64,000 bases of DNA from Pyrus communis (taxonomy: Eukaryota > Streptophyta > Magnoliopsida > Rosales > Rosaceae). The stretch is taken from NCBI RefSeq assembly GCF_963583255.1, contig NC_084815.1:6433724-6497723 (forward strand), written 5' to 3'. The position numbers and the translations under genes are program-made. Positions 1 through 11,592 of the stretch are shown here, piece by piece. Below the pieces are notes generated by a model. That model had not been told where the DNA came from. It saw nothing but the letters and a program-made list of their open reading frames with translations, and did not search any database. How positions within the stretch are numbered: the stretch's first letter is position 1; the number at the start of each line of letters is the position of its first letter.

Positions 1-3000
1 GTAAGAAAGAAAATGTAGACGATGCTAAACCCTACTAAGCTTACAAAATGATGGAAATACAAGATCGGAAAATCAAATTCCGTAACGAAGCATTGGCAAC
101 TCTGCATGTATGGTAATCTGCAAAGTCGTTGATCAATACATGATAAATAGTGTGTAAAATGAAGCCATCAGTGAACTAGCATGTTTGGGAAAAACAAAAT
201 TGAACCACAAAATGAGGATATCGGGTAAACAAGAATCTTGAATCTTCTCATTTATTTGCTCGAATAAATTGTCTATACTCGCTCTTCATCATTTTAACTC
301 CCGATACAGTTCTACAAACAAGCATAGCAAAATTAGCGCCATGAAGATCCAACAACCTTGTAGATGTAAGTTATATATATGTCGCGAATAGATCACAGAA
401 AAGTGAAAATTTTCCCAATATGTTATCTGTGAAGTTAGGAAATAATGGAGAGCATAATATAAAAGAAAAGGAATTAGTCCTGGTTAGTTTATGGATTTTA
501 TGATCATATAGAAAAGAAAAAAAAAGTAATATCTGTTGAGAATCGTGATATGTGATGAGCATGGCAGCAGGTTCATTGCTGCTTAAGTGATATAAAAGAT
601 TGGGTTGTAGATGATGCACAATGTTTGTCACCGTATTTTCGGGTTAAATTTTACTAGGGTAAAGGGATGTATGATCAAAATGTTCACCTGCAATTGGGAA
701 CTACGTATGCAATCGAATTCTGTACCTATTTCGGTATCTTCATCTAAATTTGCATTTAAATCCGCGTTTATTTCGACACCGGCTTGAAAATTAGCATCAA
801 TATATATACACACACACACAACACATATATACACACATATATTGAATAAATTTTTTGTAGAGACGGATTAGGCGAGATTAGCTCTTCATCAACCGTCGTG
901 TGCGAAGCACCAACCCTCTCCAAAGGAATATATATACATACATATATATATATATATGTATGTATTTATGTATGTATGTGTATGTATTAGTTTTTTCCCT
1001 TCTTGACAAACACGCAACGGCATAATGTAGTGTAATTAGGATGAGGCTGACAAGCTGTTGGAATTAGCAATTTGTATATTTGTATGTTACATCATAAGGT
1101 TTTGTAGCAGGGAAATGTTGAGATATCACATTTTTGTATCACATTGGTTATCATATTGTAAAAGTACCTTTTATTCTGTGTGAATGGTTTTCATTAAGGA
1201 AAAGAGAAATAAGTACAAGAGACTTATACAGAAACATGGATCAAGCAAGATCTTGAAATTAATGCCTAGACAAGCTATTTCGTGAGTTAGACTCATATAT
1301 GAATGAAAAGCAATCAAAGATAACTGTACAGTAACCAAGGAGATGGACTCCTTAAATCAAGAGACAGACAGACTTGCTTTACTCAACACATATGATGTGG
1401 TAAATGATGTGTACTTGAAACGTCAATTAATAAATTCATCACATTGGCTAATGATTGTATGAATCACTTGTCACATCATGTTGTACACCAATTATAATTT
1501 CTTTCCTCGTATTTACTAGGTTTTTTTTCCAAACTATTATTTACTATGTTTTTTATTCCTTTTCTGCTTATTTATTGTTCATATTTATTCCTGTACTTCG
1601 ATCTTTATAAATAAATCGTGCATCCAATTTGTAAGTATGAATTACGTTTTAGTATGATGTAGTTTTTCCACGTTATGTAATTATCTTAACATTTTGTAGC
1701 ATTTTTCTTTGTCTTGGTTAATAAGATATAAGAGTTTAAAATTAGTTTTTTCTTCTTTTCCTGTTTTTGGATTTGTTGACAACGGAAAGCTCCTAGAAAC
1801 TATTGTTTGTCCCTTTAAGAAAAATAATGGTGTAGCTACCCTTTTGGCTATGTTTTCCTTGAAGATTATTGTTTGTTGTTTTAAAAAGCTAACTCGGCCT
1901 CAAACAATTAACAAAACATATTCTAACAGAACTGGTTTAGATACGTATTGCTTAAAAGTCAACATGTATACCAAGTGAATTCTATATGTTTTTTCTTTGG
2001 AGGTATATCAATATCCACGTAAAGTTAGAGAATTTTTTTTTTAACCCATATAATCTTATTATACACCCAATTTACTATATGCACGCATATTAGTTTTTTT
2101 AAGCTATCAGTATCTATTTGAATTCAAATTTACTATCTAAACTACCTCAAAAATCCAATTTAATATATATGTAAATTTATCTTTGCACCCATCTAAAAGA
2201 ATCCAAAATCAATATTTTCTCTCCTTTCAACTGGTTTGTTGTCTTTCCTTTCAATTTTTCATGATTTAATAGAAATAGAAGTCAAAATTGAAATTAATAA
2301 GAATTGGTGAGAATTAATTTATCATTTGAGTTTATAGGAGAATGGCAAAAGGACGTTGCCAACACCAAAACACTTGGCCTTGATGGAGTCTCCATCACAC
2401 CGTCTACAGGGTTGTTCTCAATAAATCTCAAGTTGCCTTACGTTGTTCAAACTTGTTTTTGATGGAGTCTCCATTACCCTTTACAACATTAATCAAAGTA
2501 CGCGCGCGCGAGCACACATACATACATATAAAAAAAAAAAGAAAAAAAAAACCCAAACGAACAAACGAACAAAAAGAAAAAGGACTACTTGTTTTATCCA
2601 AGGTCTTCCAGTTCGTTAGTTTTTGATACATAGGAGAATAATAAGCAAATGTAAATAGACCAAAAAACATCGACAGATATTTTCAAAGAAAGAAAAATCT
2701 CAATACAGGAGAAAGAATAGAGCGTAAAAGAAAGATTGCGTGACAGTAAGCGTTTGATTATTGTGTGTTGGTTTTTTTTTATAAGTCTTAGTTTTATTGT
2801 TAATTTCATCTTGAACTTGATGATAAATATACACTAGAGTAAAAAAGATAATTCACATCAAAATTTAAGTTGAATGTAGAGTGAAATTTATGAGTTCAAA
2901 TAAAAATTTTCCTAAATTATTTGGCACGATAGCCGATCAGTCTATTACATAAACTTCCTGTGAAATAAGGGTATTTAATTTTTTGGATATGTAGAAGCGA

Positions 3001-5640
3001 ACGGGTTTTTGAGAGCCGGACTTACGTTGTTTGTAGATTTGCATGTACGGTGGGTACAGGACGAAGTCGAGGTTTTAACTTGTCAAATTTCGTTAGAGAT
3101 AATATTTCAATTCTTTATAAAGACATGCAAGATTATATAATTTTTTTTAACGTGAGACAACCCTTCACACCATACTGCATCCTCAGTGGGGACACACAAA
3201 CTAAACACAGAAAGTATATGAGGTTGTTGATATTTTTCTATGTATGACAACTTACTCTAAAATTAATAAGAAAGTTAATATTCTATTTTAAAACTAATCA
3301 GCAAGATAAAAACTAAATCAACACCCCACATCCTTACACGTATTATGTTACCACGTGAATGCGTGATCAAGCACATGCACCCGACCTTTTCACGACGGTA
3401 TATTCAAATAGAAAAACTAACCCTGTGGTTGGTGAGGGACTTTTGAGGAAAAAGCCAGCAACAAATTTCAAAATGTTTTTTTATTATTATTTTTTTTTTT
3501 TTGAACAAAAAACATAGAGAAAATTTGATTACGGTCAAGTCAAGAAAGGCCAGCGCCCAACTATACCAAGAACCTTTCCTAATTGTTCAAATGCCCTGAA
3601 TTCTTCAACCTCCCCCACTCCTTAGAAGAGTGCGTGGATCATACTCTCCCATGACAAGTTAAGATGCTAGTTTCTTGTAAAATACACATATAAACCACAA
3701 TAATCTGTTTTCATATCTGTAAAACGGAGCATCTTACAACATTTCTCCTTAATTTCACTTGCAAAACTTTGCTGAATTCCATTGTCACATCCATAAAAAT
3801 CATTACCAAATCGTTTTGCATTCGAATCTATACTTTTATCAAAGAAATATTTGTATGTAAATCTTAATAAAATGCTCGAATAAGTCCTCTGTATATGCTC
3901 TTACCGTTATTATTTCATAGTTATGAGTAGGATGATACTTGTAACCAACATATCTGAAATTTCTTCTTCATATTTTAACCTTGAACATATATATACTCAA
4001 AGTCTTTAAAAGAATGGATCTCCATTTTTTTTTAAAGGTGGGGATTAGATGTGGGCCCACACCACAACGAACTTCAACGATCTGAACCGTTTATTTTTCA
4101 AGTTACATCTCAGAGATCATCCCTACAAAATATTAGTTAAACTTGAAATGTTTGAGACATCTAATTGAGTTTAAAGAAATTGACCAACATTATATTCTAA
4201 TAAACATTGAAATTTCATCGTGACAATTAAATAGGCAAATAGTTTGGATTGAATTGATTTTTTATAAGGATGATATATGAATTGAAACTTACAAAATAAA
4301 CAGTTCGGATCGTTCAAGTTCGATGTGAAATGGATCTCACAACTAATCCCCATTTTTCAGAAAAAATGGAGATCCCTTCTCTTGAAGGGCATATGTATAT
4401 ATACCTCCTCCTAGGTGCACATTATGAGAAACAAGTACAAATAATAAACATTTGGTCTTTTTGCAAGTGATAAAGGAGAAGGTGATATCAAATTCAGGAC
4501 TTCGAGTTAAATGAAAATTTTTAATCAACTGAGCTATAAATCATATGTAGTGTCTAACTAGCTTCTTAGAAATGTGAAGTGTACACATCGGTTAGAGTCA
4601 CCTCATCAGCCGCACACACTTTTGCAGTTGATCAATTTATTGCCAAATGACTAGAGCGTGTTCTATACGAGCTTAATCTGTGAATGTTAACAACTTGAAG
4701 AAATTGAGACATGAAAAAACAGAAAGTCAAAAACGTCACTTCCTTCGTAGAAAAAGCCCCGAAAAAAGCATTAGATGATTGCGGAAGAAATCCAAAGAAC
4801 GAAAGAAAATATGGATAGAGGAATTAGCACGTTAAATAAAGAATGTGGAAACTTAGCTATTCTAGAAAGTACAGCACACGTAAAAAGGACCTTAAACAAA
4901 CCCTTGCTAGCTTGTTTGAGAGGAGTGATCCAAAAGTCAAAACACTCTCATGCACCCACGTCGACTCATCTTGACCGTTCAAAAACGATTAAGGTCATCA
5001 CAAAAATGTTATTGGATATAATATTTTTTTTCTTATAAAAGTTTATGAGTATGATATTTAATCAATTATGATCAAGTGATTGAGTGGCTTGGTTGCAGAC
5101 GCACTGGATGTGAGACGTTTGTTTGTGGTTGGAGGAATATTCCATGTCAATCACATCTATTTGATAACAAGTTTAATCGAACACATATATACATCAGTTT
5201 ATAAAATGATGTGGCAATAAGTATAGTACAAAACCATCTATGTTTAAACGAATTATGTTTCTCACTTAACCATTAAAATTTTGACAGCATTAATCAAGAG
5301 TGCACATGTGTGGCAAGATAATGGTATCACTTAGTGCTTAGTGAAATATATTAAACTGAGAATGCAGATGTTGGGTAAGATAATGGTTTGTGTCTTTAAT
5401 CAAATGGTCAAAAGCAATAATCATTAAACCCTTTATCCCTAGCCGTCCAAAATGGTGATGAAAGTTTGATCATAATCAAGATCGGGAGGTTGACATCTTA
5501 AGATCCTAATGATTTAAGTATGCCAAGTGCATATATAGTACGCATAATACTATGAATAAGTCATATATATTACGTGTGTGTATATATAAAAAAAAATTTT
5601 GGTCGGAACATATATATAATATTATATAATCGAATGTGAC
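1..5640. other. AT-rich intergenic region, no gene recognised
   Basis: No open reading frame here looks like a conserved protein. The stretch is AT-rich with short homopolymer and TA/TGTA simple repeats (about 929-976) and one hairpin MITE, listed separately. Short open frames at about 371-834, 2428-2809 and 4775-5038 have biased composition and no recognisable domain. Confidence 0.7.
4016..4375. mobile_element. Hairpin MITE, about 360 bp
   Basis: The ends are inverted repeats of about 33 bp: the left end reads GGATCTCCATTTTT and the right end, reverse-complemented, begins GGATCTCCATTTTTTC; both continue to a shared GGGGATTAG. The similarity carries on inward (GATCTGAACCGTTTATTTTT against the complement of AAATAAACAGTTCGGATC), so the whole element can fold into a long hairpin. 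It has no coding capacity. Related arms occur at 8353-8520 and 15168-15508. A clear target-site duplication could not be assigned, so the superfamily is unknown. Confidence 0.75.
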
Positions 5641-5953
5641 GCACATGTCATGAATTTTACAGAGTATATAAGGAGGGGGTAGGCTTGGCAGAGACATTTT
5701 AACCATTTCTTTCTATAACTTTGCATAGAGAAGGGGAGGGAAAACCTTGCATTTCTCATGAACTCTGGAGTTGTGTTGGGTTTCTACTGTTGGGGTTGGG
5801 AGTTCTTAACTGCCCTTCTTCTCTTTTCTGCTTAATTATCATCCTTAATCTTCTTCTTAATCCTTATTTTAATTATCCTCTTCTGTTCTTCTAGCTCGAT
5901 CTCTTTATCTCTTTCTTAGAACTAGTTTAGTTTCCATTATTAGATATTAAGTA
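5640..5953 (+). promoter_or_regulatory. Core promoter and 5' leader of the HSFB3-like gene
   Basis: A TATA box (TATATAA, 5664-5670) lies 284 bp upstream of the ATG. It is followed by a CT-rich leader typical of plant 5' UTRs. Transcription would start near 5700, giving a leader of about 250 nt. No intron is evident in the leader. No perfect heat shock element (alternating GAA/TTC) was found close to the TATA box by eye. Confidence 0.55.
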
Positions 5954-8900
5954 ATGGAGGGTGTGTGTGATGATCAGAAGCGTTTGTTGGAATATGTGAG
6001 GAAGTCAAGCCCACCACCTTTCTTGTTGAAGACCTACATGCTGGTGGAGGATCCGGCGACGGACGATGTGATATCCTGGAACGACGATGGGTCGGCGTTC
6101 GTGGTGTGGCAGACGGCAGAATTTGCCCGGGATCTCCTCCCAACACTCTTCAAGCATAGTAACTTCTCTAGCTTTGTCAGGCAGCTAAATACTTATGTAC
6201 GTATAAACTTATTAACCCACATATTATGTGTTAGATTTATTTTTGGAATCATAAATATCTTAGATTAAAAAGGAAATTATTAACTTTAACTTTATTTGAT
6301 TCATGCTAAAAAATAAAATAAATTAAAATACTAATCAGGAACAAATTCTTGCACTTTACCATTTTATATGTTCTTCATCATCATCATCACATCATCATGA
6401 CAAAAAGAAAAGAAAAAATGAAATTGAGAAAATAAATATAACAACAATAAATGAAAAGTCCATTTGGCCAAGTTGACCAAGTTTTCTTAAATATGATTTC
6501 TCTAGTCAAACTTTTTGGGTTAGTATGAAAGGGTCTACTGGTCCTGTCTCACCTAACTTCTATAATTTTTTATTTGTTATTTGATGGACCAACCAACTTA
6601 AATTAATATGATTTTTGTAAACAAAACATATTTGTTTATTTTTATTTTTAACAAATAATATTTTCTAAATTAAAAAAGAAAGTGAGCTAAGTTTCATATT
6701 GGATTAAATATAATAATATAGTTCAAATTAAATTTTGATGAAGATCGAATTCAACATTTTTCACTTACAAATAAAAAAAAATATAACTAAATCGTAATAC
6801 TAATGCATATTTGTGTTGAGTCTAAACTCTGAACTTTCAAACGTTCCAAAACATGAAATTGACATATTTCATGAGCTTTAATTTCATTGGAGTCCACTAA
6901 GTCGTAAAGAATGATAAATTAATATGGACTCTGTAGTATGACAGGGGCCTGTCATAAAAAGAAAAAATGAACTTTGATTAACACATTTTTTTACTTTTTG
7001 CACTCATTATATTAATTTTTCTCCTAGAATTTTTTCTTTTATTTGTTTAATCCAAAGAGTAAGAAGAAACAAGAATGTGGAGGTGAAAAAACAGGTGCAG
7101 AAATTATTTTTTTTCTTTATACGTTTTTTTATTTGTTGAATATTTATAATAAAACTTTTAATTATCTCTTTCAATTTTGGAAAGAAAATGTAACTAAACA
7201 AAAAGTTAGAAAGAATCTCTCCAATTATGCTCTTTACTTTTAAATGCAATTTTAACTAAAAAAAAAAAAAAGAAAGGAAAACTATCTTTGAGTCTCTAGA
7301 GAATATTACTCTAACCACACTCTATAGTTTAGAGAATCATGAGAGCATTTTTCAATCATGCTTCTATTTTTAAGTTAAACAGTAGTTAAAACGACTAGAA
7401 AGTTATCTAAGGAGCTCTTTATAAAATAATTACTCCAACAATAGTCTTTAGGAATAATGACCATAAGTTAAAGAAAAGAATCTTCAATTATGTTCTCTAT
7501 TTTCCGTTGAATAAAAACTAAAATGACTAGAAAGTTATCGTATAAGCTTTTATGTGAAATTTATACTGGAAGGATATTCTAATTTAGTGAAAAATAATTA
7601 ATTACTATAGGCAATAGAAATAAAGTTTGTATTTATATAATACTACAAAAAGTAGGGATACAAAATAATGAGCTAACAGGAGCCTCTTTTTAATTTAACT
7701 AGCAACCTCCACCCATGCTATGCATGTGCTCTTGCATTAGATAATTGATAAGGAGAAGTAGAGAGTAAGAGAATGTCACATCCTAGTCCGCATAGCAAGA
7801 TATTGTCCTCTTTGGATCACACCCTCACGGTTTTGTATTTGGACTTCCACCCAAAATGTGTCTCACTATAGGGAGGTGGGCATGTACATATAAAGCGCAT
7901 CACCTCCCCTTCCCCGGGCAATGTGGGATCGTACAATCCACTCCTCTTAAGGGCCTGATGCCCTCGCCGGTACACTTCCGGGCGGGGAGTGGCTCTGATA
8001 CCAAATTGTCACATCCTAATCCGCATAGCAAGATATTATCCGTTTTGGGCCACGCCCTCACGATTTTGTTCTTGGGCTTCCACCAAAACGCGTCTCATTA
8101 TAGGGAGGTGGGCATATACATATAAGGCACATCATTTCCCCTCCCCCAGGTGATGTGGAATCTTACAAAGAAAGTAGAAGTAAATAAAATTACAATAATG
8201 CCCATGAATTTTAGAACAAATTTTAAAATTATTTGGCATTTAAATGCTCTAATATTCATTGAACTCTCTTTTAGTTCACAGAGAAGATTCTCTTAATATA
8301 TAGTATAGGTTAATTTATAATAAAAATATTTAAAATAAAAATTACAATTTGGGACACTCATTTTTTGACACACAATTTGTAGGCACACTATGTAGTTTTT
8401 TTTAATGATCTAAACCGTCTATATTTCAATTCATCACTCATAAATCATTCTTGCAAAATTAATTAGATAAATCCAAAACCATTAGGATATTCATTTATAG
8501 TACAGAAAGGACGAACATGGTTGCGCAAAGAAACACTAAAATGACTATCATGCTCATATAGTTTCATATTTAGTAGACATAATCTTTAAATGAATGCCCA
8601 AAAAATAGACTAGGATTGTTGAAATACATTACATCTCTACCAAATTTATCAAAAAATGCGTGCCCCCCAATCCTAAACCATAAAAAAATAATATATATAT
8701 ATATATAAATTAATCCTAAAAAAATAATTAAAGCCAAACATGGGTCTTCGACTCTTATATATATATATATATATATATATGTTGTCACTACAAGAAAAGT
8801 TTGACAATAGCAACCGAAAGTCGTTGCACATAATGATGTGGATAGATCAATGGCTAATAGCAAGGGAATTATGTATGGACGTAGTGTGTGTGTGTGAATA

Positions 8901-9454
8901 TAATGAACTCTTACAATGATTTGGTATATAACCCTCGTGTAATCAAATGCCATGCATATATACAGGGATTTCGCAAAGTTGCCACAAACAGGTGGGAGTT
9001 CTGCAACGACAAGTTCCGAAAGGGCGAAAAGGATCAGCTTTGTGACATCCGTAGAAGAAAAGCATGGGCCACCAAGCAACAGCCGATCAACAATGCAGTA
9101 ACCCAACAAGCTGGAGCAGCTGTACTACTACCAAATGAGTTTGATGAAGACCAAAGGTCCTCCTCAACTTCATCATCATCCGAGTTCAGCTCTCTCGTCG
9201 ACGAAAACAAAAGGCTGAAGCAGGAGAACGGGGTTTTGAGCTCGGAGCTGACGAGCATGAAACGGAAGTGCACGGAGCTTCTTGACTTGGTGGCAAAGTA
9301 TGGAGACTCGGCTGAGAAAGAGGAGGAAGGTAATGAAAGAGTGCTAAAGTTGTTTGGAGTGAGATTGGAGGTTACTGGAGAGAGGGAGAGGAAGAGAAAG
9401 AGAGCTGAAATTAGTGCAACCGCAAACGTTTTACTATCTCAAGCATGCAAATAA
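5954..9454 (+). CDS. HSFB3: Class B heat shock transcription factor, HSFB3-like (2 exons)
   Basis: Exons are 5954-6196 and 8966-9454, joined by a 2769-bp phase-0 intron (GTACGT...TACAG). The product is 243 aa, close to Arabidopsis HSFB3. The HSF DNA-binding domain starts near residue 20 ([15 protein letters not shown]), runs through the recognition helix region ([16 protein letters not shown]) and resumes in exon 2 with [12 protein letters not shown]. The intron sits between Y81 and G82, the conserved HSF intron position. A hydrophobic heptad region follows ([19 protein letters not shown], about residues 147-165). The C-terminal KLFGVRLE contains the LFGV repressor motif of class B factors, and a basic RERKRKRAE resembles an NLS. 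No acidic AHA activation motif is seen, which fits a repressor/co-regulator. Established family role: nuclear binding to heat shock elements. The subclass call rests on length and motif; HSFB2/B4 are less likely. Confidence 0.9.
7774..8167 (-). mobile_element. Complete TRIM retrotransposon (394 bp) in the HSFB3 intron
   Basis: Two direct repeats of 162 and 161 bp (7774-7935 and 8007-8167) flank only 71 bp of internal DNA. Read on the minus strand, each LTR starts TGTA and ends GGATGTGACA. A primer-binding site TGGTATCAGAGCCA (complement of 7990-8003, initiator Met-tRNA type) follows the 5' LTR after a 3-nt gap, and a purine-rich AAGAGGAGTGGAT tract precedes the 3' LTR. Flanks GAGAA (7769-7773) and AAGAA (8168-8172) look like a 5-bp target-site duplication with one change. 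There is no coding capacity, so it would depend on enzymes from other elements. The LTRs differ at many positions, so the insertion is not recent. Confidence 0.88.
8353..8520. repeat. Fragment related to the 4016-4375 hairpin MITE
   Basis: The stretch around GATCTAAACCGTCTATATTT and the following ATCATTCTTGCAAAATTAATTAGA resembles one arm of the MITE at 4016-4375. The second arm is not evident before the AT microsatellites at about 8690-8707 and 8756-8780. Confidence 0.4.
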
Positions 9455-10017
9455 AAAAAGCGTCGTCCATTTATTTGTCTAGAAAAATAAAGTGGCTTAG
9501 GTAGACTAATTAAATTACTATAAGTATAAATTATTCATGTATGAAACGTCTGTAAATTCTTATATATGCAGTGCTAGAACCAAGGGGAATAAAAGAGGTA
9601 TCAGACTTGTAAACTGGTGTAACATATTTGAAATGTTTCCATTTATTTAAATTGAACATTTTCTTTAATCCCTTCACGTAGTGTTTGTTTATTGTTTATG
9701 CATGTGAAACGAATTAGTTTATCCTACAGTTTTACGTCCTCCCCACTAATACACTATGAATATCTGGTTTGAGGTTTGAAACGTAATTTAGAAAGATTGT
9801 GATTTTGCATAAACTAAATTCATTTGTCAGTTCACAAATAAAAAAACTCATTGGGTTCATTGTTTGGACTGAAAATAAAGATTATTCGCCAACTTATTTA
9901 TTTATTTCAATTACAAAGCTTTGGATCTTTAATTTTGAAGATTAATAAACAGTGGTAGATTTTAATAGAATTTGTAGAATCCACAACTTTTATATGGATT
10001 TGTAAGTATTTGTATAG

Positions 10018-10066
<49 letters not shown>

Positions 10067-10683
10067 CGCGATGACTAATGAGTGCAATCCGAAAGCTAAC
10101 GTTTTTACCATCAAATCAATGGCACAAAAAAATCAAACCCAATCTCCCAAATCTTCAATTCAATAGAAATACAGAACTCATCCAACAGAATAAAGACGCA
10201 TATCAAATGTGTTAGACAAGAGCTGGAGGCTAGAGGTAAAATCTTGCTCCTCAAAACAATGATATAGCCTATTATATTTTTTTAGGATTCTAACTGTTAA
10301 GTGGATCCTATATTGCCGAAGGTTTAGGCTGAGGTTAGTTTGTCTCACAAGATGCCTAGACTTCAATTTAACTATATAAATTTTGTTTGACTATAAGCTT
10401 TTTCATTTTTGAGGCAAGATTAATTATCAATTTGCCTAGGCCATAAGGCTACCATTACTCTAAAGTATTACCACTTCGTGTTCTAAATTTCATCGCCAAT
10501 TTTCTCCTCCAATCGTCTATGATATTCATTTTCGTTTTACTAATCACAATCATATAGTCTTTAATCTGATAGCTGAAGGATTTTCTACGAATTCATATTT
10601 TCTCAAATAGACATGCAGAGGTAGAGGCTGGGGAGGTGGTGGTGTGAAAGGGGCGGAGGATGGCGATATGGTGGCAATGGGGT
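9455..10683. other. HSFB3 3' flank and intergenic DNA with a GA microsatellite
   Basis: The first part is the 3' UTR of the HSFB3-like gene (AATAAA-type signal near 9485). The rest has no recognisable gene. A (GA)22 microsatellite occupies 10020-10064. Confidence 0.6.
10020..10064. repeat. (GA)22 dinucleotide microsatellite
   Basis: An uninterrupted run of about 22 GA units. It lies outside any recognised gene. Confidence 0.95.
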
Positions 10684-10741
10684 AACAAGGGTGCCGATGA
10701 GAAAATGTTTTTCTTTTGTGTTTTAATATTTTTAAAAAAAA

Positions 10742-10915
10742 TACCACTTAGTACTAAGATCTAGTGGTATTTCTCTTCACTTATAAGTGAGAGGTCTCAA
10801 ATTTGATTCTCGTCAAAAGCGAATTTACATTATTGCTAACCCATTGTGAGCCTCACCCTAACCTCTCCCTCGTAGTGTAGATAATATGGTTTGTTCAAAA
10901 AATAAAAAAAAATTA
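10742..10915 (+). mobile_element. tRNA-derived SINE insertion
   Basis: About 175 bp present here but absent at the matching site in block B (about 28460-28475), where an A/AT-rich run leads straight into ATTATCTAGATAAGT. It has a Pol III A-box-like start (TAGTGGTATTTCTC), a B-box-like segment (AAATTTGATTCTCGT) about 45 bp later, and an A-rich 3' end. The 3' part (complement of TTGAACAAAC...TTATCTAC...CACAATGGG) recurs twice at 58260-58560. The exact ends are blurred by the flanking A runs. Confidence 0.65.
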
Positions 10916-10954
10916 TCTAGATAAGTCACACTGAAAATAATGTATATGAAAATT

Positions 10955-11592
10955 TAGGGCTAGAAATTTTTCCCAAAAATGCCAAACCAAACCAAAAAAA
11001 TCCCGATCCCATACCGAAAAATTCCCAAACCGATAATACCAAAATTTTTGGGATCATACCGAACCGATCCCGAACCTTTTGGTACAAGATCGGGATTACA
11101 TATTCAATGGTTCAGGAATCCCAAACAAACCGAAAATATATATGTATATGTATTTTGGTTGCATGCATGTTGAATGTTGAATTTAAGTAATTTGAGAGTA
11201 GACTATATTAGAAATAGAAGTATGAAATTAAGTAGTTTGGAACTTTGGAACGTCAATTTGACTTGGTAAGAATGCTTTGGTATTTCAATAGGTAAGAAAT
11301 TTCAAATTGGTAATAGGTAAAAAGCCTAAAGTTCAATTGATATGAAGTTGGGCAACAAAATTGTAAGCCAAGTCCCAAATTTTAGTCCACAACCCAAAAA
11401 TCTCAAATTTACGACCAAAAGCCCAAAAGCCTAAAACCCAAAACGAAATCCCGATCTATCCCGAAATACCGAAAATATTTTGGGAATCTCGAAAATTGGG
11501 AATACCGAAACTTTGGCTCGAGATTGGTCTTCAAATTCACATCCCGAAAATTTTTGATTTGGAATTCGGGATCTGATACCGAACCACTCCTA
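10955..11592. mobile_element. Non-autonomous hAT element (638 bp)
   Basis: A perfect 8-bp target-site duplication TGAAAATT (10947-10954 and 11593-11600) flanks ends reading TAGGGCTAG and, reverse-complemented, TAGGAGTGG, which is the hAT TIR style. The corresponding site in block B (about 28505-28515) is empty, confirming the boundaries. The interior is rich in CCCGAAA/CCGATCCC motifs near both ends and has no transposase. It would need a hAT transposase in trans. Confidence 0.88.

Noticed and set aside
7774..8167. Cassandra-type TRIM carrying 5S rRNA-like LTRs
   Set aside because: The LTRs have no recognisable 5S promoter boxes in the expected spacing, so the element is called only as a TRIM.
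8570..9109. 179-codon open frame on the minus strand across HSFB3 exon 2 and its intron
   Set aside because: It is antisense to a well-supported exon, includes AT-microsatellite-encoded Ile/Tyr runs and has no domain.
9955..10020. Similarity of TTTGTAGAATCCACAAC to 11650-11700 and 28540-28600
   Set aside because: Probably a small dispersed repeat, but no paired termini or target duplication were found, so no element was called.
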